Below, piece after piece: positions 12,551 through 23,879 of a stretch of DNA of 64,000 nt. This DNA is from Hetaerina americana. Its lineage: Eukaryota; Arthropoda; Insecta; Odonata; Calopterygidae. The stretch spans positions 496,501 to 560,500 of the forward strand of contig JAKTNV010000118.1 of assembly GCA_022747635.1 (NCBI GenBank), written 5' to 3'. Position 1 is the stretch's first letter. Each line of letters begins with the position of its first letter. The translations under genes were made by a program, and so were the position numbers. The notes below the pieces were generated by a model. It made no database searches. It was not told where the DNA came from and saw only the letters and a program-made list of their open reading frames with translations.

Positions 12551-14174
12551 TCACTTATTTTCCGGACGAACCCTGTATAATCTCGATTGGTACCTTGGTA
12601 CGTAGACAGTACTCGTGCTCCACGCCACAATTCCAACTGTCCTCCATCTCCCCACCTGAAGTGAAGTGCTTTGCATTCCACTCCCGCGTCATCTCGCGAT
12701 CCCTTCCTCTCTTCCGCTCTCGATATATTTTCTATCCGTCCACCTGTTTTGGGAGCACGGCGCATCTTCAAGTTTGCACCCCCGACTGCATTCCTTCACC
12801 TCCGCCTTGAAACTCCTTCATTACCTCTGCCCTCATCTCCCCTGCCTCCCCTCCGATCTCCCCTCGCCCCCACTTCCCAACTCACCATCGCTACTCTTGA
12901 AATCACCAAATTGCCCCACACCCCTCATCACCCCTCCTCCCTTTATCTCTCTCCCTCTCGCATCAGGTCGATCACGCACCTGAAGTCATCCCTTCGCCAT
13001 GCGTTGGGCACGCATCGCCCACCTAAGATTGAGCCGAGCATTTCATTCCTGCGGTCTTCCGAGGTCACCCCAATATAATTCAGTCGGGGTCACCATGAGG
13101 CCCGGTCACCTTTCTCGGAGATATCGCTTTGAGCTCGGATCCATCCGTCGATGGCTCCCAATAATGCCATCAAACCTTCGCTCGGGTGCTTCAACACGAC
13201 GCCTTCCGCCCCATGCCACCCCGCACACCACGTCGCGGTGCTCCACGCGGCACGATCGCAGTACTTTGAATACAGTAAGACGATGGCGGCACCGAGGAGC
13301 TTTAGAGATGCAGCAAATGGAAGGAAAATGCGATCAATTTTAATGCGGTTTCGATTCGTGAGTGAGTTATGGGTTGGATGACAGCACGGCGAATGCCAAG
13401 CTAGCGAAACGGCGAAATAACTGAACCCAAGGACGATTTTTGTAATCTGCAATGGCGTCGGTGGATGAATGGAAGTGATATAATCATGTGCAAAGTTCAC
13501 ATTTCGGAAGGGATTCCGTTGGTTTTAATTAAGAGTTTTATAAAAGAATGTCGTCAAAAAAAATTAATCTTGCAGAAAATGTTATATTATTGTCCTGAAG
13601 TGTCTAACTGCAGAAGAACTTCATGATATTGAGATAAGGCTATAAACATGGTCAATTCCTGGTTTTGCTATGGAAAAAGCTAGGATGAGCAAAATAAATT
13701 GCTGCCTAAATCTAAATACTGATGATGACAGTGTTTTATTCTGATTAGTGAATTACTTCCATTGACTTCGTTTTATGTAAATACGAACGGTGAATATTAT
13801 TCTTGTGATTTTTCTTCTTTTAAATTCGATACAGCTGAATTCGACGACTCAACCGAGCGCGCACTTGACGAAAACAAGTATTTAGATAAATATTCCTTAC
13901 CCCGTGCGGAAAATGCAAAATATTCAACACATTGAGAAACACCTAGGAATTTGCGAGGTAACTGCGTCATCACATATTAAAACTTTTCCCCTGTGCGTGT
14001 ATTGCAGATCGAAATTTCATGCATTCTCAAAAGATTTTTTTGGTTCTATTTATGCCTGAAAATCAACCGGTTGAATCTGGAAATGTATTGAAAAATCGTT
14101 ATTCGACGTCTGGGAGGGATGCCATGGTTACTTCGCACAGGGCTAATCATTTACAGTTTTTTTTAGCGCGTAGT
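12551..14174. other. Spacer of the large inverted repeat
   Basis: The 1,624-bp single-copy spacer is GC-rich and pyrimidine-rich at 12600-13380 and AT-rich at 13500-14170. Several overlapping frames of 76-136 codons occur on both strands at 12666-13500; none resembles a known protein and they overlap each other. A lone mariner terminal repeat lies at its left edge. Confidence 0.7.
12552..12575 (-). mobile_element. Solo mariner terminal repeat at the arm junction
   Basis: The complement of CAGGGTTCGTCCGGAAAATA plus AGTG occurs here and is followed by TA. The same terminal repeat bounds the mariners at 17900-18458 and 56271-57185. It begins 1 bp inside the spacer, directly next to the left arm. 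The right arm has no equivalent. Confidence 0.88.
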
Positions 14175-16927
14175 CACATTTAGCGTATCAGGTGGGCGAT
14201 GTTCTTACAGCAAGGAACTTGTTCCATATTTTGGAGAAGGGAATTAGTTGTACCATATCCGCACAGCGTATTCAATGTTTGCTCGTCGTTTGTACAGAGG
14301 TCTAAAATGGGGTTTCTATGGAAGGCAAAGCTTGCAGTTCCTGGAACACTTTTATAATGCAAAACAAGAATTGCGTAGGTGTGACAAAAGGACAAGTTCG
14401 TGTGCTTCAAATTTTGTTCCTATGTTTCTGTATTAGTAAATTTTTTCTCCTCGTAAGTAGAAAAGTTTTGTATTCATTCTTTAAGGTTTTATAGTTTATA
14501 TATGGCAATATGAATATTGGAGACTTTTCTTAATGCAATAAATAAATTATTTTTATACATTTTTAGAGCGAAACATAAGTTAGTGAAATAAACCGTGCAA
14601 ATATTACTGTGGGCAGGATCTTGACCATGTGTTTGTGTACAAACGACGGGGGAAAACACTAAAGCCTCTGTTATGCCTCAAGAGGACAATAGATGATGAC
14701 ATTTTCTTTGCATTTCCTCTGGTGGTCAATTCTGCTAGTGGTCAATTCTTGCTAGTGGTGAATCGCCTTGCCCTAATGTCACGATAAATAAACGGCTTGC
14801 TATACTTGGAGGAAAAATCCCGGTACTGGGATTAAAATTGGGGTTTCCGCCAATTCTAAATCATTTTTAACGATTTCGAGCCAGAATGCGGGAGATTGGA
14901 AAGAAAAAAAAGATCAAAAGAGATGACTGTTGGTCGTGACTTCGACGTAACTACTCAGCGGCCCACCAAGAAGGTGCCAGCACCAGGCGGGAAGGGCAAG
15001 TTATAAAGAGGCGATGTGCCAGGGGAAGAGGAGGGGAAAAAAACGTTCCGAAAAAACTATCGAATAAAGTGCGAATGTTCATCATTCGGGAGGGCTTGGT
15101 TCGACCACCCTGCTGATGCGGCATGTCGTGGATACGTGAAACGTTTTTCAAAAATTGAATGAGAACAAATTGAAGGTCACTGTTACCCTTAGCGCTTGTA
15201 ACAGAGAAATCTGTGAGGGTTTTTTTTAATTTTATATTCCCTATCCCTATCGTTCAAGAGATTCATTTTCTAGTTTTTTTGGGTGAGCAGACACCATCCG
15301 CCGCCAACTCATACCACACCCCTAGATACTCTTACATAAAGAGGTCAAAAATATTCCACTGTGGAAGTTGATGGTTCGATCCGAAGAAGTCGAATTCTTA
15401 GGGAATCATTAGTTGACCTTGCTCCAAATTATCTCTCTCAGAACAATGACAAAGACATGAAAAAAACTATCATTTGTCAATCATGACGGCAATAGATATA
15501 TTTCTGAGGGAACAACCTTCATTGGAAAGTGAAAGAGTCGGAGGTATCCGAATATCCAGAAGAGAAATATTTGTGTTGCCATTATGGTCCTAGAGAACTA
15601 GATAGAGGGACGGAAAATTGTGGGCACCAGATGGAAATAAGATATGGCTATGTAATCTGGGGTATAATCCGAAGTTATATCAGAACAATTCCTTAACAAA
15701 TAAAATAAATTAGTTAATGAGTTTATTTCAAAATTGATTGAATAAAAATTATCTTGAATATAAGTTAATATTGTCATAAAAAATGAACTTAAATATTCTG
15801 CTCGTATAATTTACTAATCTGTATTCATAGTCACTAATCGGTGAAAAATACTGTTGAAAATTTATCTAAAATGAAAGTTTTTCAAATTGATTGGCGGTTT
15901 AAATTCACGTTAAGAGTAAGACTTCTGAATTAAAAATGTCCGAATACATACAATGGTGTACCATGGGGACCCCAAATGTCATCTAAGGGCACAACCAGGG
16001 TAGGGTTAATGTGACCCATTCGATTCGGTTAGTTTATCATTCTGAAATGCATTAAATCTGCTTTACGTTTCAGGCACGGTAGATATTAGATTGCCCCCCC
16101 AATCGCAGGTGAGAGGAAAGTATTGCTTTCGTGAGAAGTATTAGTGTATTTTAATTCAACGGAAATACGTACTTTGATTTGAGGTCGCCTGAATGCATTC
16201 AGGCCGTTTCCCAAATGATGCCCGTCTGTGCGCAGGAGATAAGTGCTTTGGCGGCACAAATTCTCATCCCGCGACGGTCAGGGTAGAGGTCGCTTTGTAT
16301 CCGCCGCCAAGCTTACTCAAGGCCAACACCATTGGACGAGAAAGAGAAAGTTTGGAAAATGGATTTCGAAGTCGAAATGTCGATTCTCCTTTCGAATTAT
16401 ATTTCGAACAACTAAAATTAGGATCGTTATGCAGACTCGAATTTTTCGACGGGAGCGTGAAGTTGAAGCTGTAAAGAACGTCGCTCTGAATACTCGTGGA
16501 CCACATCTAGTGCGTGCATCTGAAGCGTGGCGGACTGCAGTCGAAATGCCACGCCAAGGTAATTTGAAGTTGGATCAAGAAAGAGCATCTCCAGTCCTTG
16601 GCTTCGCGACCATTCGCGCATTCGACGCTTCCAAATGTCTCCTCCCCGCGTTGGCTCCGCCGTGCTGCGATAGGAGAGATCATGCCAATAAAATGGGTAT
16701 AAAAGATAGATTTGAGATGTCATTCTTCCCAGGAACGGTAAGGGATCAAAATAACGTTGCCCTACCGTGGTAGGGGCCATATTCGGGTCAAAATAAGTCT
16801 TGGTAAAATTATTATTAGCAGGGTGAGTATTCGCCCCCTGACAAGCACCCTAGTGGTGGCTTGCAGGGTACTAAAATATCTAAAAAAAATTGCGCGGCCT
16901 ATTCGAATACTATGGGCCATATTCTTA
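14175..16927 (-). repeat. Right arm of 2,753-bp inverted repeat
   Basis: This is the reverse complement of 9798-12550 with no difference seen in any stretch compared. The outer end carries the LINE family A 3' tail in sense orientation (about 16670-16885) and 40 bp of shared sequence beyond it. At 16928 the sequence changes abruptly into the body of another family A LINE. Confidence 0.97.
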
Positions 16928-17565
16928 ATGTGATGAAAAGGTCAAAGAGAAATGTTATTTTTGCCGTTAAGGCCACTTTTGGAATATGCTGCAAGTATTA
17001 ATGGGATCCTCATGAAATTGGATTGGTTGTCGAATTGGATCGCGTGCAGTTTAGAGGAGGTAGATTTGTAAAACGTTATTATGATAAACTTAGAAGCGTA
17101 TCCAAAATATTAGAGCAGCTAGGCTGGAAATCACTCATGGTCTGAAGGCTAAATTACAGCATGAGTGAGGGTAAAAAGAAACTTTACAAGTTTCTATTTA
17201 CCCTAATAATGAAGGAGTTCCACAATGTTAAACCTGAAACTGTTATGCTAAATTACAGATTAAATCTCTTGTATTAATTTGGAAGGATGTCTCTTTAGCA
17301 GTGATGCTGAAAATGTATTATTGCCCCCATGGTGCTACGGTAGGCGAGTGATCATGAGAGTAAAATTAGAAAGATTAATTGTAGAATACGTAGATTTGAG
17401 AGGTATTGTTATCCCACGAACGATAAGTGATCGGAATGACATTGTCCCACCGCGCAAGGAGGGAAAGGTGTTTTCGGTCAAGGGTAGTCTGATTTGCCAC
17501 CCCATGCCACACACCCTAATGGTGGTGGCATGCAAGTTACTCTACAAAACTAAAACTACATAAAG
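16928..17565 (+). mobile_element. LINE family A 3' part
   Basis: The C-terminal RT-side region starts abruptly at the palindrome edge (CDEKVKEK-like, then an ELDRVQ-like block near 17035) and runs to the 3' tail ending near 17560. Frameshifts are present. An 87-bp insertion flanked by 12-bp direct repeats interrupts it at 17160-17246. Confidence 0.75.
17148..17258. repeat. 87-bp hairpin insertion with 12-bp direct repeats
   Basis: GCTAAATTACAG occurs at 17148-17159 and again at 17247-17258. Between them lie 87 bp absent from other copies of the LINE. Inside, AGGGTAAAAAGAAACTT (17168-17184) pairs with AAGTTTCTATTTACCCT (17188-17204) over 17 bp, with one mismatch and a 3-nt loop. Confidence 0.85.
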
Positions 17566-17899
17566 AGGAAGGTATTACCATATAATGTGATTATTATGGA
17601 GGGAGTACTGTGTGATTGTGCTTCGGTGAGTGTTGGGTGATAGCACGCTGATTTGTGCGGGCGGACAATGATACAAGACGAAGACTTGCATTGGACGACT
17701 CGAGTAATGCGGCTCTGGACTTTGAGTGAAAGTTAATCGACGTCACTGTAAACATTCAAGGAAAGGGTGGGCAAGGAACACGGTTGCTCAATAGTGGTAT
17801 CAATAAATTTGCCGGAGACAGATGCAGGGATATGGGAGATGCAATGATTGGAGATCACGTTTTTTGTCTTGGAGCCCAAATTACCTGTACTATGAACTA
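17566..17899. other. No recognised feature
   Basis: Nothing was recognised between the LINE tail and the mariner on either strand. Confidence 0.4.
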
Positions 17900-18458
17900 C
17901 AGGGTTCGTCCGGAAAATAAGTGTACTGACTCCTGGGCTGGGCGCGCCGCTCCAGGCGCGCCCAGCACCGCTCTGACGGGCTGCGATTGGAGGGGGGTAT
18001 GTTGGCTAGCGACGCTGAAAAAGGCAGTCGGCTCTGAGCTGTGGTGTAGTGAGGAGCTCTGTTAACGCGAACCTCCACGCTTCGACCCACGTCACGGAAC
18101 GCGATGCCGAAGTTTTTGGAGCAGCGTTATTCCATCAAATTTGCGGTAAAGCTTGGGAAATCGTCTACCGAAACTGTCGGTATGATTAACCAGGCTTACG
18201 GGGAGTCAGCCATGTCCAGAAACATGATCTTTCGGTGGCACAAGATGTTCGTGGAGGGCAGAGAAGAGGTCGACGACGAGTCTTCGAGAGGTTCCCGATG
18301 ATGCCTTCGCGGGAGCGTTCCAGGAATGGGAACGCCGCTGGAACAAGTGTATCGACTCACAAGGGCCCTATTTTGAGGAATATTAGCTTAAGATATGTAA
18401 AAGTGTAATACATTTTTTTTTCCTGAGCTCAGTACACTTATTTTCCGGACGAACCCTG
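17900..18458 (+). mobile_element. Deleted mariner (subfamily with CAGGGTTCG ends)
   Basis: Terminal repeats CAGGGTTCGTCCGGAAAATA (17900) and its complement (ending 18458) are flanked by TA on both sides. The element is only 559 bp. A 65-codon frame from 18104 encodes the transposase N-terminus, then jumps to the C-terminal coding region. The deletion joint lies at a GACGACG repeat when compared with the longer copy at 56271. It cannot make an active transposase but retains both ends. Confidence 0.92.
18104..18301 (+). pseudogene. Mariner transposase remnant
   Basis: The first 59 codons match the copy at 56466 almost exactly (MPKFLEQRYSIKFAVKLGKS). The frame then enters the C-terminal coding sequence out of phase and stops. 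All catalytic aspartates are missing. Confidence 0.9.
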
Positions 18459-19898
18459 TATTTTTCCGTATCATTTCAGCTATACCACACATGGACGCAT
18501 TTACTGGCAATTGAGTGTTCGAATCAATCGGGATACGAAGCCGATTCCCTTGATTACCGACCGAATGCTGCCGACGCGTTCACTTCCCCCACGAATCCCT
18601 ATGGCCTTTTAACAGGACAAGATACCCTGACTAATGAGTGCGTGCAATGCCACGCAATGGCGGCGTGAATGCAACCGCAGACCGCGAGGTTAAAGCCGAA
18701 GTACGCCGGCGGTGGGTCGCCCGCGACAGATTCAGAGAAATCACATACGAATATGCACATTTCCCCACGCTCACTCCTAAGTTAATGCTGAGGCATTTGC
18801 ATTTAAATGTACCCTTAATATTGGCTATTTCGCAGTCGCATTGCTATCTGAATAAACCCGTGCATCCGAAGCTGCATTTGACATCCATATGCGATCGCTA
18901 GTGAGGAATCCTCTCGTCGAAGTGAAGAGGAAGGCACTAAACTGCGCGCTGCACATTTTGTGCGAGTGAGGTGTTCACCTTTCAGTGCCTCCCGCGGTGT
19001 TCCACACGAATTACAATCATTTCAATCAAACAATAGTTAGTTCATAGTCAATTCGTTCATCGTTAAACGGTGGACCGAGGGGTGATCGAAAGGAGGGATA
19101 ATTGATCCGGACGATGAGGAACGGGATTGCACTTGATCTTCAGACACAAGACGCTCCTCCGCTTGAAGCGCTGTTCCCCATCCAATGCCCTGGCTAAGGT
19201 CAAATCGATGCTCGAGTTTTTCCACCACGGTGAGACGAACGCTGAATGTTGTGACAAGCAATAGTGCGACCGACGGAGGAATAAGAGGATACTCACTCGG
19301 AAGTGTGTTGGGTAGTGGCTTAAAAATATCAATTCACAGATGAGGTAGCACTTTTTTCATTTCCCTAAAGCGTAGGGCCTCAGGAAATGTAATGTCACCA
19401 TCCCCACTCCCCGGCAGAAGCCCGGACATTTCTCTGGGCCGAGCCCGAAGAAATGATAAGAATTCCGTGCGCTGCTCTTCTCTAAGCCACCATTCCCACG
19501 TTCGACCGACCATCGCACGGCTCCTAAATGACATCCGCTCAAAAAGGAGAGGAACTAAACCATCGGAAAATGTTTACCACCCATTCATCCCATTTTAGAG
19601 ACGACACGACCTCCGCCGCAGTAAAACTTCCGCGGGTCTATTAAATTAGAAATTGTCACGAGAATAAATGTTATTGTGCTTCATAAGGAGGCCTAGGTCG
19701 AGAGTAGTTTTTATTTGTTCACACCGTAGGTCTCCCGATTCCGGAGATACATTGATTTTAGAACTGGAAAGAGAGGCTACTAATTTGGATTCCATCACAA
19801 CAATGGAAGAGTAATGATCGAAGGGGATTCCAATCAATTGGCAGAAAAAGGTATTGTTTTACTGCAGGAGGTAAGAATAAGTAGTCACGCGAGTCACT
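18459..19898. other. No recognised feature
   Basis: About 1.4 kb with no recognised gene or repeat. Short frames on both strands (for example near 18638 and 19334) overlap each other and lack similarity to known proteins. This may be unique intergenic DNA. Confidence 0.4.
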
Positions 19899-20212
19899 GC
19901 GGGGATCGAGATGGTGCGGGGGCTAACGTACTGTCTTTCCACCCAGAGGGCCCGGGTTCAAATCCCGGCGGTGTTGAATATTTTTCGGAGGTATCTCGAT
20001 CCCTACTTGAGGTGCTTTGTGGAGGGCACCTTGAGTGAGTACGCCGTCCGTCGGATGGGACGTTAAGCTGTTGACCCCTTGGCGCCTTTCGTTAAGAGTA
20101 GACTAATGCCGACGCCGGGTTTATCTCCACCCTTCATCCTTTCCTATCCATCCCCTATGGCGCAAATGACCTCAGCTGTCGGTCGCCTCCCCTCAATACT
20201 ACTACTACAACT
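19899..20212 (+). mobile_element. SINE family 1
   Basis: The copy starts GGGATCGAGATGGTGCGGGG and has a B-box (GGTTCAAATCC). It continues through the shared body GAGTGAGTACGCCGTCCGTC and the tail ACCTCAGCTGTCGGTCGCC to a short (CTA)n end. It is close to the copies at 31979 and 52199. Confidence 0.88.
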
Positions 20213-21800
20213 TCGAGTCAGTGCTTCGTTTAATCATATCACACAGGTTAAACCAGTTAGTGCTAACACCTTCCAGGGGAAATAATATACTGCAGCAATT
20301 AGCGACAAGTTTATCCGAAGACGTCCGAAATATAGCAACGCCTGAAGAGTTCTTACTGAGAAAAACCAGACATCCAAAAGAAAGATCAGCTTGTTTGACC
20401 GGGCCGATTACGACAGATTGAAGCGTGAGTCGCGGTTGTCTCACGGGTTATTTAAGGAAAGCAGCGGCGGCGGAGGCGGTGAGAGTTTGTCCAGTGCTTC
20501 CCTTGACGTCACGCGGTCTCCAGCACCAAAATATAAACATAGTATTGAGAATTGATGCGTAGATGGTATAATGCTGAAGTACGCAACACCGTGAAACAAC
20601 AAAGGGCAAGGAATTCGAAAATGAGATCCCGCGGGGACGATTCTAGCAATACGCATCATTGAGTGGCACAAAACTATGAAACAACTAATGTGTTAACAAT
20701 GGAAGCACCTTGACAGACGTTAGCGGACTTTCAAATAAAAGAATTTAATTTTTGGACCGGGAAATTAAATAAATTTAGAAGAAATTAAATTTCTTCGTCC
20801 CCATTTAAATTGGGCCGAAGAAAAACTGACCAACAGCTCAGAAAAAGCTAGAACATTAAAACACTATTTTCAGAGAGTTTTTAATTATAACCCGTCGGAG
20901 TAATTCGAGTCAATACTCGATCCCTTTTTATGACCCCAAGTCCGGAGAGTGATTGATATCCTCTCTTGGAATCGAACGCCAAATTAAAGACAGCGGACCA
21001 AACACAAACAGGCCCTGCTCAAATCCCTGTTCACATATAGAAAACGATGGCCACCGAAGCAGTTCCTTATTTGGAAAGAGTATTTAAGAAATCTCTAAAT
21101 GATCGCCAGTTACCCAAGGACTGGAAATTGTCCAATGTCACACCCATATTTAAAAAATGGCGATAGAGAAGATCCGAGGAATCACCGACTCATCTCTCTC
21201 ACAACCACTATCTCATGCAAAATCTTTGAGCCAGTTCTATAATGCAATATATCGACTCTCAGATATGAAAACCAACACAAACTCCGAAAGGATAGATCTT
21301 GGGAGGCCCGACTGGCACTTATCGTTCATGTTATTTTGGTCTCGGGTGAAATCAATGTTCAGATCGATGCTATATTTCTTGATTTTCAAAAAGGCATTCG
21401 ACAAATTTCTCAATAAGTAGTTAATCTAAAAGCTGGGAAGCTCCGAGATAGATGAGTGTATAATAGACGGGATTCATCAATTTCTACCATTTCTACGGCT
21501 AACAAATGGTCGTACTCGAGAGAGTATCATCCGACACAGGGGGCGTATCTTCCGGTGTGCCACAAGGAAGTGTTATCGGTCTGCTATTGTTCCTTTTATA
21601 CATTAATTGTATAATTTATGAGATTCCCAGTACACATCCTCTATTCGCTGATGACGCAGTGACTTATAGGGGAATATCCAGTCATGAAGACGGAGTAGCA
21701 TTATCTCGCCACCTAGAGGCGATCCAATTGTGATCCAAGAGATGAGAGATAAAAATTAAATTTGTAGAAATGCGTTCGATTCATTTTTGGAGGAATAGTA
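20213..21800 (+). mobile_element. LINE family A, endonuclease end to RT, degraded
   Basis: The end of the endonuclease (LVLTPSRGNNILQQLATSLS) begins at about 20240. It is followed by the linker and RT pieces: PYLERVFKKSLNDRQLPKDW (21070), SNVTPIFKK (21135), FKKAFDK (21385), SSGVPQGSVIG (21545) and the catalytic FADDAV (21645). Frameshifts and stops separate the pieces. The C-terminus is missing. Confidence 0.75.
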
Positions 21801-22030
21801 TTCCACCCAGGTCGTAACCAATTGATAACTCCAGAAATCACAATTTCACGGCGCAAACAACAACCGGTTTTTGCCAATTCCATGCTTTCGACAGGACAAA
21901 ATCCCTGCGCATTCATATCCCCAAATCACTTGTTTTTCGGTCCACACCAGCGGCACCGGCTGACAAGAAAATTGGTGCCACAAGGGTGAATCACCATCCA
22001 GCAGCGCCGTCCTCACTAGAAGGACACTCA
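21801..22030. other. No recognised feature
   Basis: Sequence between the LINE and the GC island; nothing recognised. Confidence 0.35.
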
Positions 22031-22153
22031 TCGGAGCAACTTGTTGGCCCTGGGGGCGCGACGCGTCGGGGGAGTTGCCCGCCCCCCGGGGGCAGCAGGG
22101 TCAAGGGATGGGGCATCATCCCCTGAATAGGCGCGGGCGGGCGGGCCACTCAC

Positions 22154-22280
22154 CGTTCTTCTGCTTCTCCTCGGCGCCTGCCTTCCGACGGAAACACATC
22201 CAGGGCGGGGCCGCGGCCCGCATGACGGGGTTCCGGCTGCCCTCCCCCCCCTCCTCTCCGCTCTCGCTGCGGCCCAACAT
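22154..22280 (-). CDS. Candidate first coding exon of an unrecognised gene
   Basis: On the minus strand an open frame has in-frame ATG codons at 22280, 22223 and 22199. It reads toward WMCFRRKAGAEEKQKN and then meets a consensus splice donor: the exon ends at 22154 and the intron begins GTGAGT (22153-22148). If the first ATG is used, the exon encodes 42 residues and ends in phase 1. The peptide is charged and was not recognised. The later exons would lie to the left, where only mobile-element sequence was seen. Order of TATA box, ATG and donor is what supports it; a chance arrangement in GC-rich DNA is quite possible. Confidence 0.28.
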
Positions 22281-22440
22281 GCCCGTCGATCCCTGGACGT
22301 CCCTTCTCTCCCTCGGCGCGTCTCCTTCGCAAGGTTGCTCTGGCAAGGGCGCGGGAATTGCGGGAGAGCGCGACCAATGTCAACGAGGTCGCGCGCGAGT
22401 GATCGTCGGCCGTTGTGACCCTCCCCTCGGCCGCCGGGCG

Positions 22441-22450
22441 GCTTATATGC
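22441..22450 (-). promoter_or_regulatory. TATA-like box
   Basis: The minus strand reads GCATATAAGC inside the GC island, about 160 bp upstream of the first in-frame ATG of the candidate exon. Confidence 0.35.
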
Positions 22451-22920
22451 GGCGCGTCGGTGGAGGGGAGGGCGGGACCCCCTTTCCTCCCCTCCGTGTC
22501 GATTGCGCGCCCGAGGAGAGACGCCGCGAACACGTGTTTCATCGCGTACAATGCGGCACAACGCGCATGCGTCCCCGCCGATGCGTCGGGCCAGAAATTC
22601 CAGCCTTGGTCGGCTGCGGCTCGCTTTACGTGTGGGCACCCTAGGGAAACCCCCGCATCTGCAGACTCCCCGTGGTCTTCTAGTGCCCCTGCCTGCAGTT
22701 TACTTTTAATTGTCACGTGGAACCAGTGTGAATGGCGAGAGAGAGAGAGAATAGGTCTGTGAACTTCGTCTAAATCCGATTTTAGAAGTAACGCGTCTAC
22801 GGGTGCGATTCGACCCGGGCGTACGATGATGACCACTGGCCCTTCGATGGCCCCAAGGGCGTCGGAGAGGGCCCGCCGTACTATCGGTGAGGTATCCCAT
22901 GCAAGTGGTGGCACCATCGC

Positions 22921-23590
22921 ACATGCCTGCTCATGAAATGAATGTTCCCCGAACGGCTGGCGCGCAAGTGAAGATATGATATCTCTAAGCCGCTGGAATC
23001 GTTAAAAATAATACGGAAGTATACAAATGTTTATGTCTCCGTTATTAATCTCGCCCGCAACAAATCGTCGGCCGCACCCGCGGATGTTATTGCTAACGGG
23101 ACGCTATGCTATTTTCAATTGTTTCATCATCGCGTGAACGTTTATAAATTTTGCATAACTTGTCAGGACTGGACTGAAATACCTCATTTTGAAAGGTAAA
23201 TAATTTTTTGTTTTAAGTTTCGACTTCAATTGCCATCACATAAATAACGGTTTTTAATAAACACCGCTCGGATAGCAGAATAAGCTGTATATGCTACAAT
23301 TATCCAATCAACGAAATTCTCAGTGTCCGTGACATTGTGCTATGATCGGATGCTTCGTGGGTTCCTCGTTATTCAGAGAGGTGAATTAACGAGTGGATAA
23401 TAAACAGACGCTGGTCCGGAGGACATGTTCGAAGACGAAAGGCCTCGTCTCCACTTGGTGTGAGAGAGAGAGAGAGATGAAAGGAGAAGGGCGGAGAGGC
23501 GCCCTTTGGCCCCCCGGGACCGCGTCCATTGCATGGAGCCGACGCGGCCGTCATCATCCCCGGGCTACGTACTCCACGACCTACAAGTGC
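22921..23590. other. No recognised feature
   Basis: Mixed-composition sequence with a short (GA)n run near 23465. No gene or repeat was recognised. Confidence 0.35.
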
Positions 23591-23594
23591 CACA

Positions 23595-23790
23595 AATCGC
23601 GTATCCATTACGACGTACATCTACATTGCATGCACAACTCCCCGCAAACTGCAGCAAGGGTGTGTGGCGGGGGGTATTAGGTCACCGCCCACAAAATAGA
23701 ATGCAACCAGATGGAAAAAAAAACAAATATATGCCAATTCACACCCACAGATACGTGTTTCTTCATGCAAAACCCATTTCAACTTACACG
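23595..23790 (-). mobile_element. LINE family B 3' tail, antisense
   Basis: The minus strand reads toward TAATACCCCCCGCCACACAC and ends with a (GATGTA)-like run. Related tails occur at 34100, 34380, 34830, 54000 and 58110. The short terminal repeat is typical of LINE 3' ends. No coding part is attached. Confidence 0.55.
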
Positions 23791-23879
23791 CTAACAGATA
23801 CATGCACAAACAGCAAACAGACCCAAGGATCGACGAATGCACCAAGTGCCTCCGCGACGTTTAATCTTGTCTTCGCTTG

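Larger units (their letters stand above)
22031..22920 (-). promoter_or_regulatory. GC-rich island, candidate promoter region
   Basis: The stretch is markedly richer in G, C and CpG than its AT-rich surroundings. It contains overlapping open frames on both strands, as expected from composition. On the minus strand it contains a TATA-like box, a start codon context and a splice donor in the right order. No transposon sequence was recognised in it. Confidence 0.4.

Noticed and set aside
12666..13500. Several frames of 76-136 codons in the palindrome spacer
   Set aside because: They overlap on opposite strands and lack recognisable domains or splice signals.
9798..16927. Palindrome as a missed-adapter sequencing artefact
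   Set aside because: Such artefacts fold back without a spacer; here 1,624 bp of unique sequence separates the arms. Other assembly errors remain possible.
22150..22917. 255-codon minus-strand frame and 189/203-codon frames in the GC island
   Set aside because: Long frames on both strands in several phases are expected in GC-rich DNA. Composition is R/G/A/P-rich with no domain.
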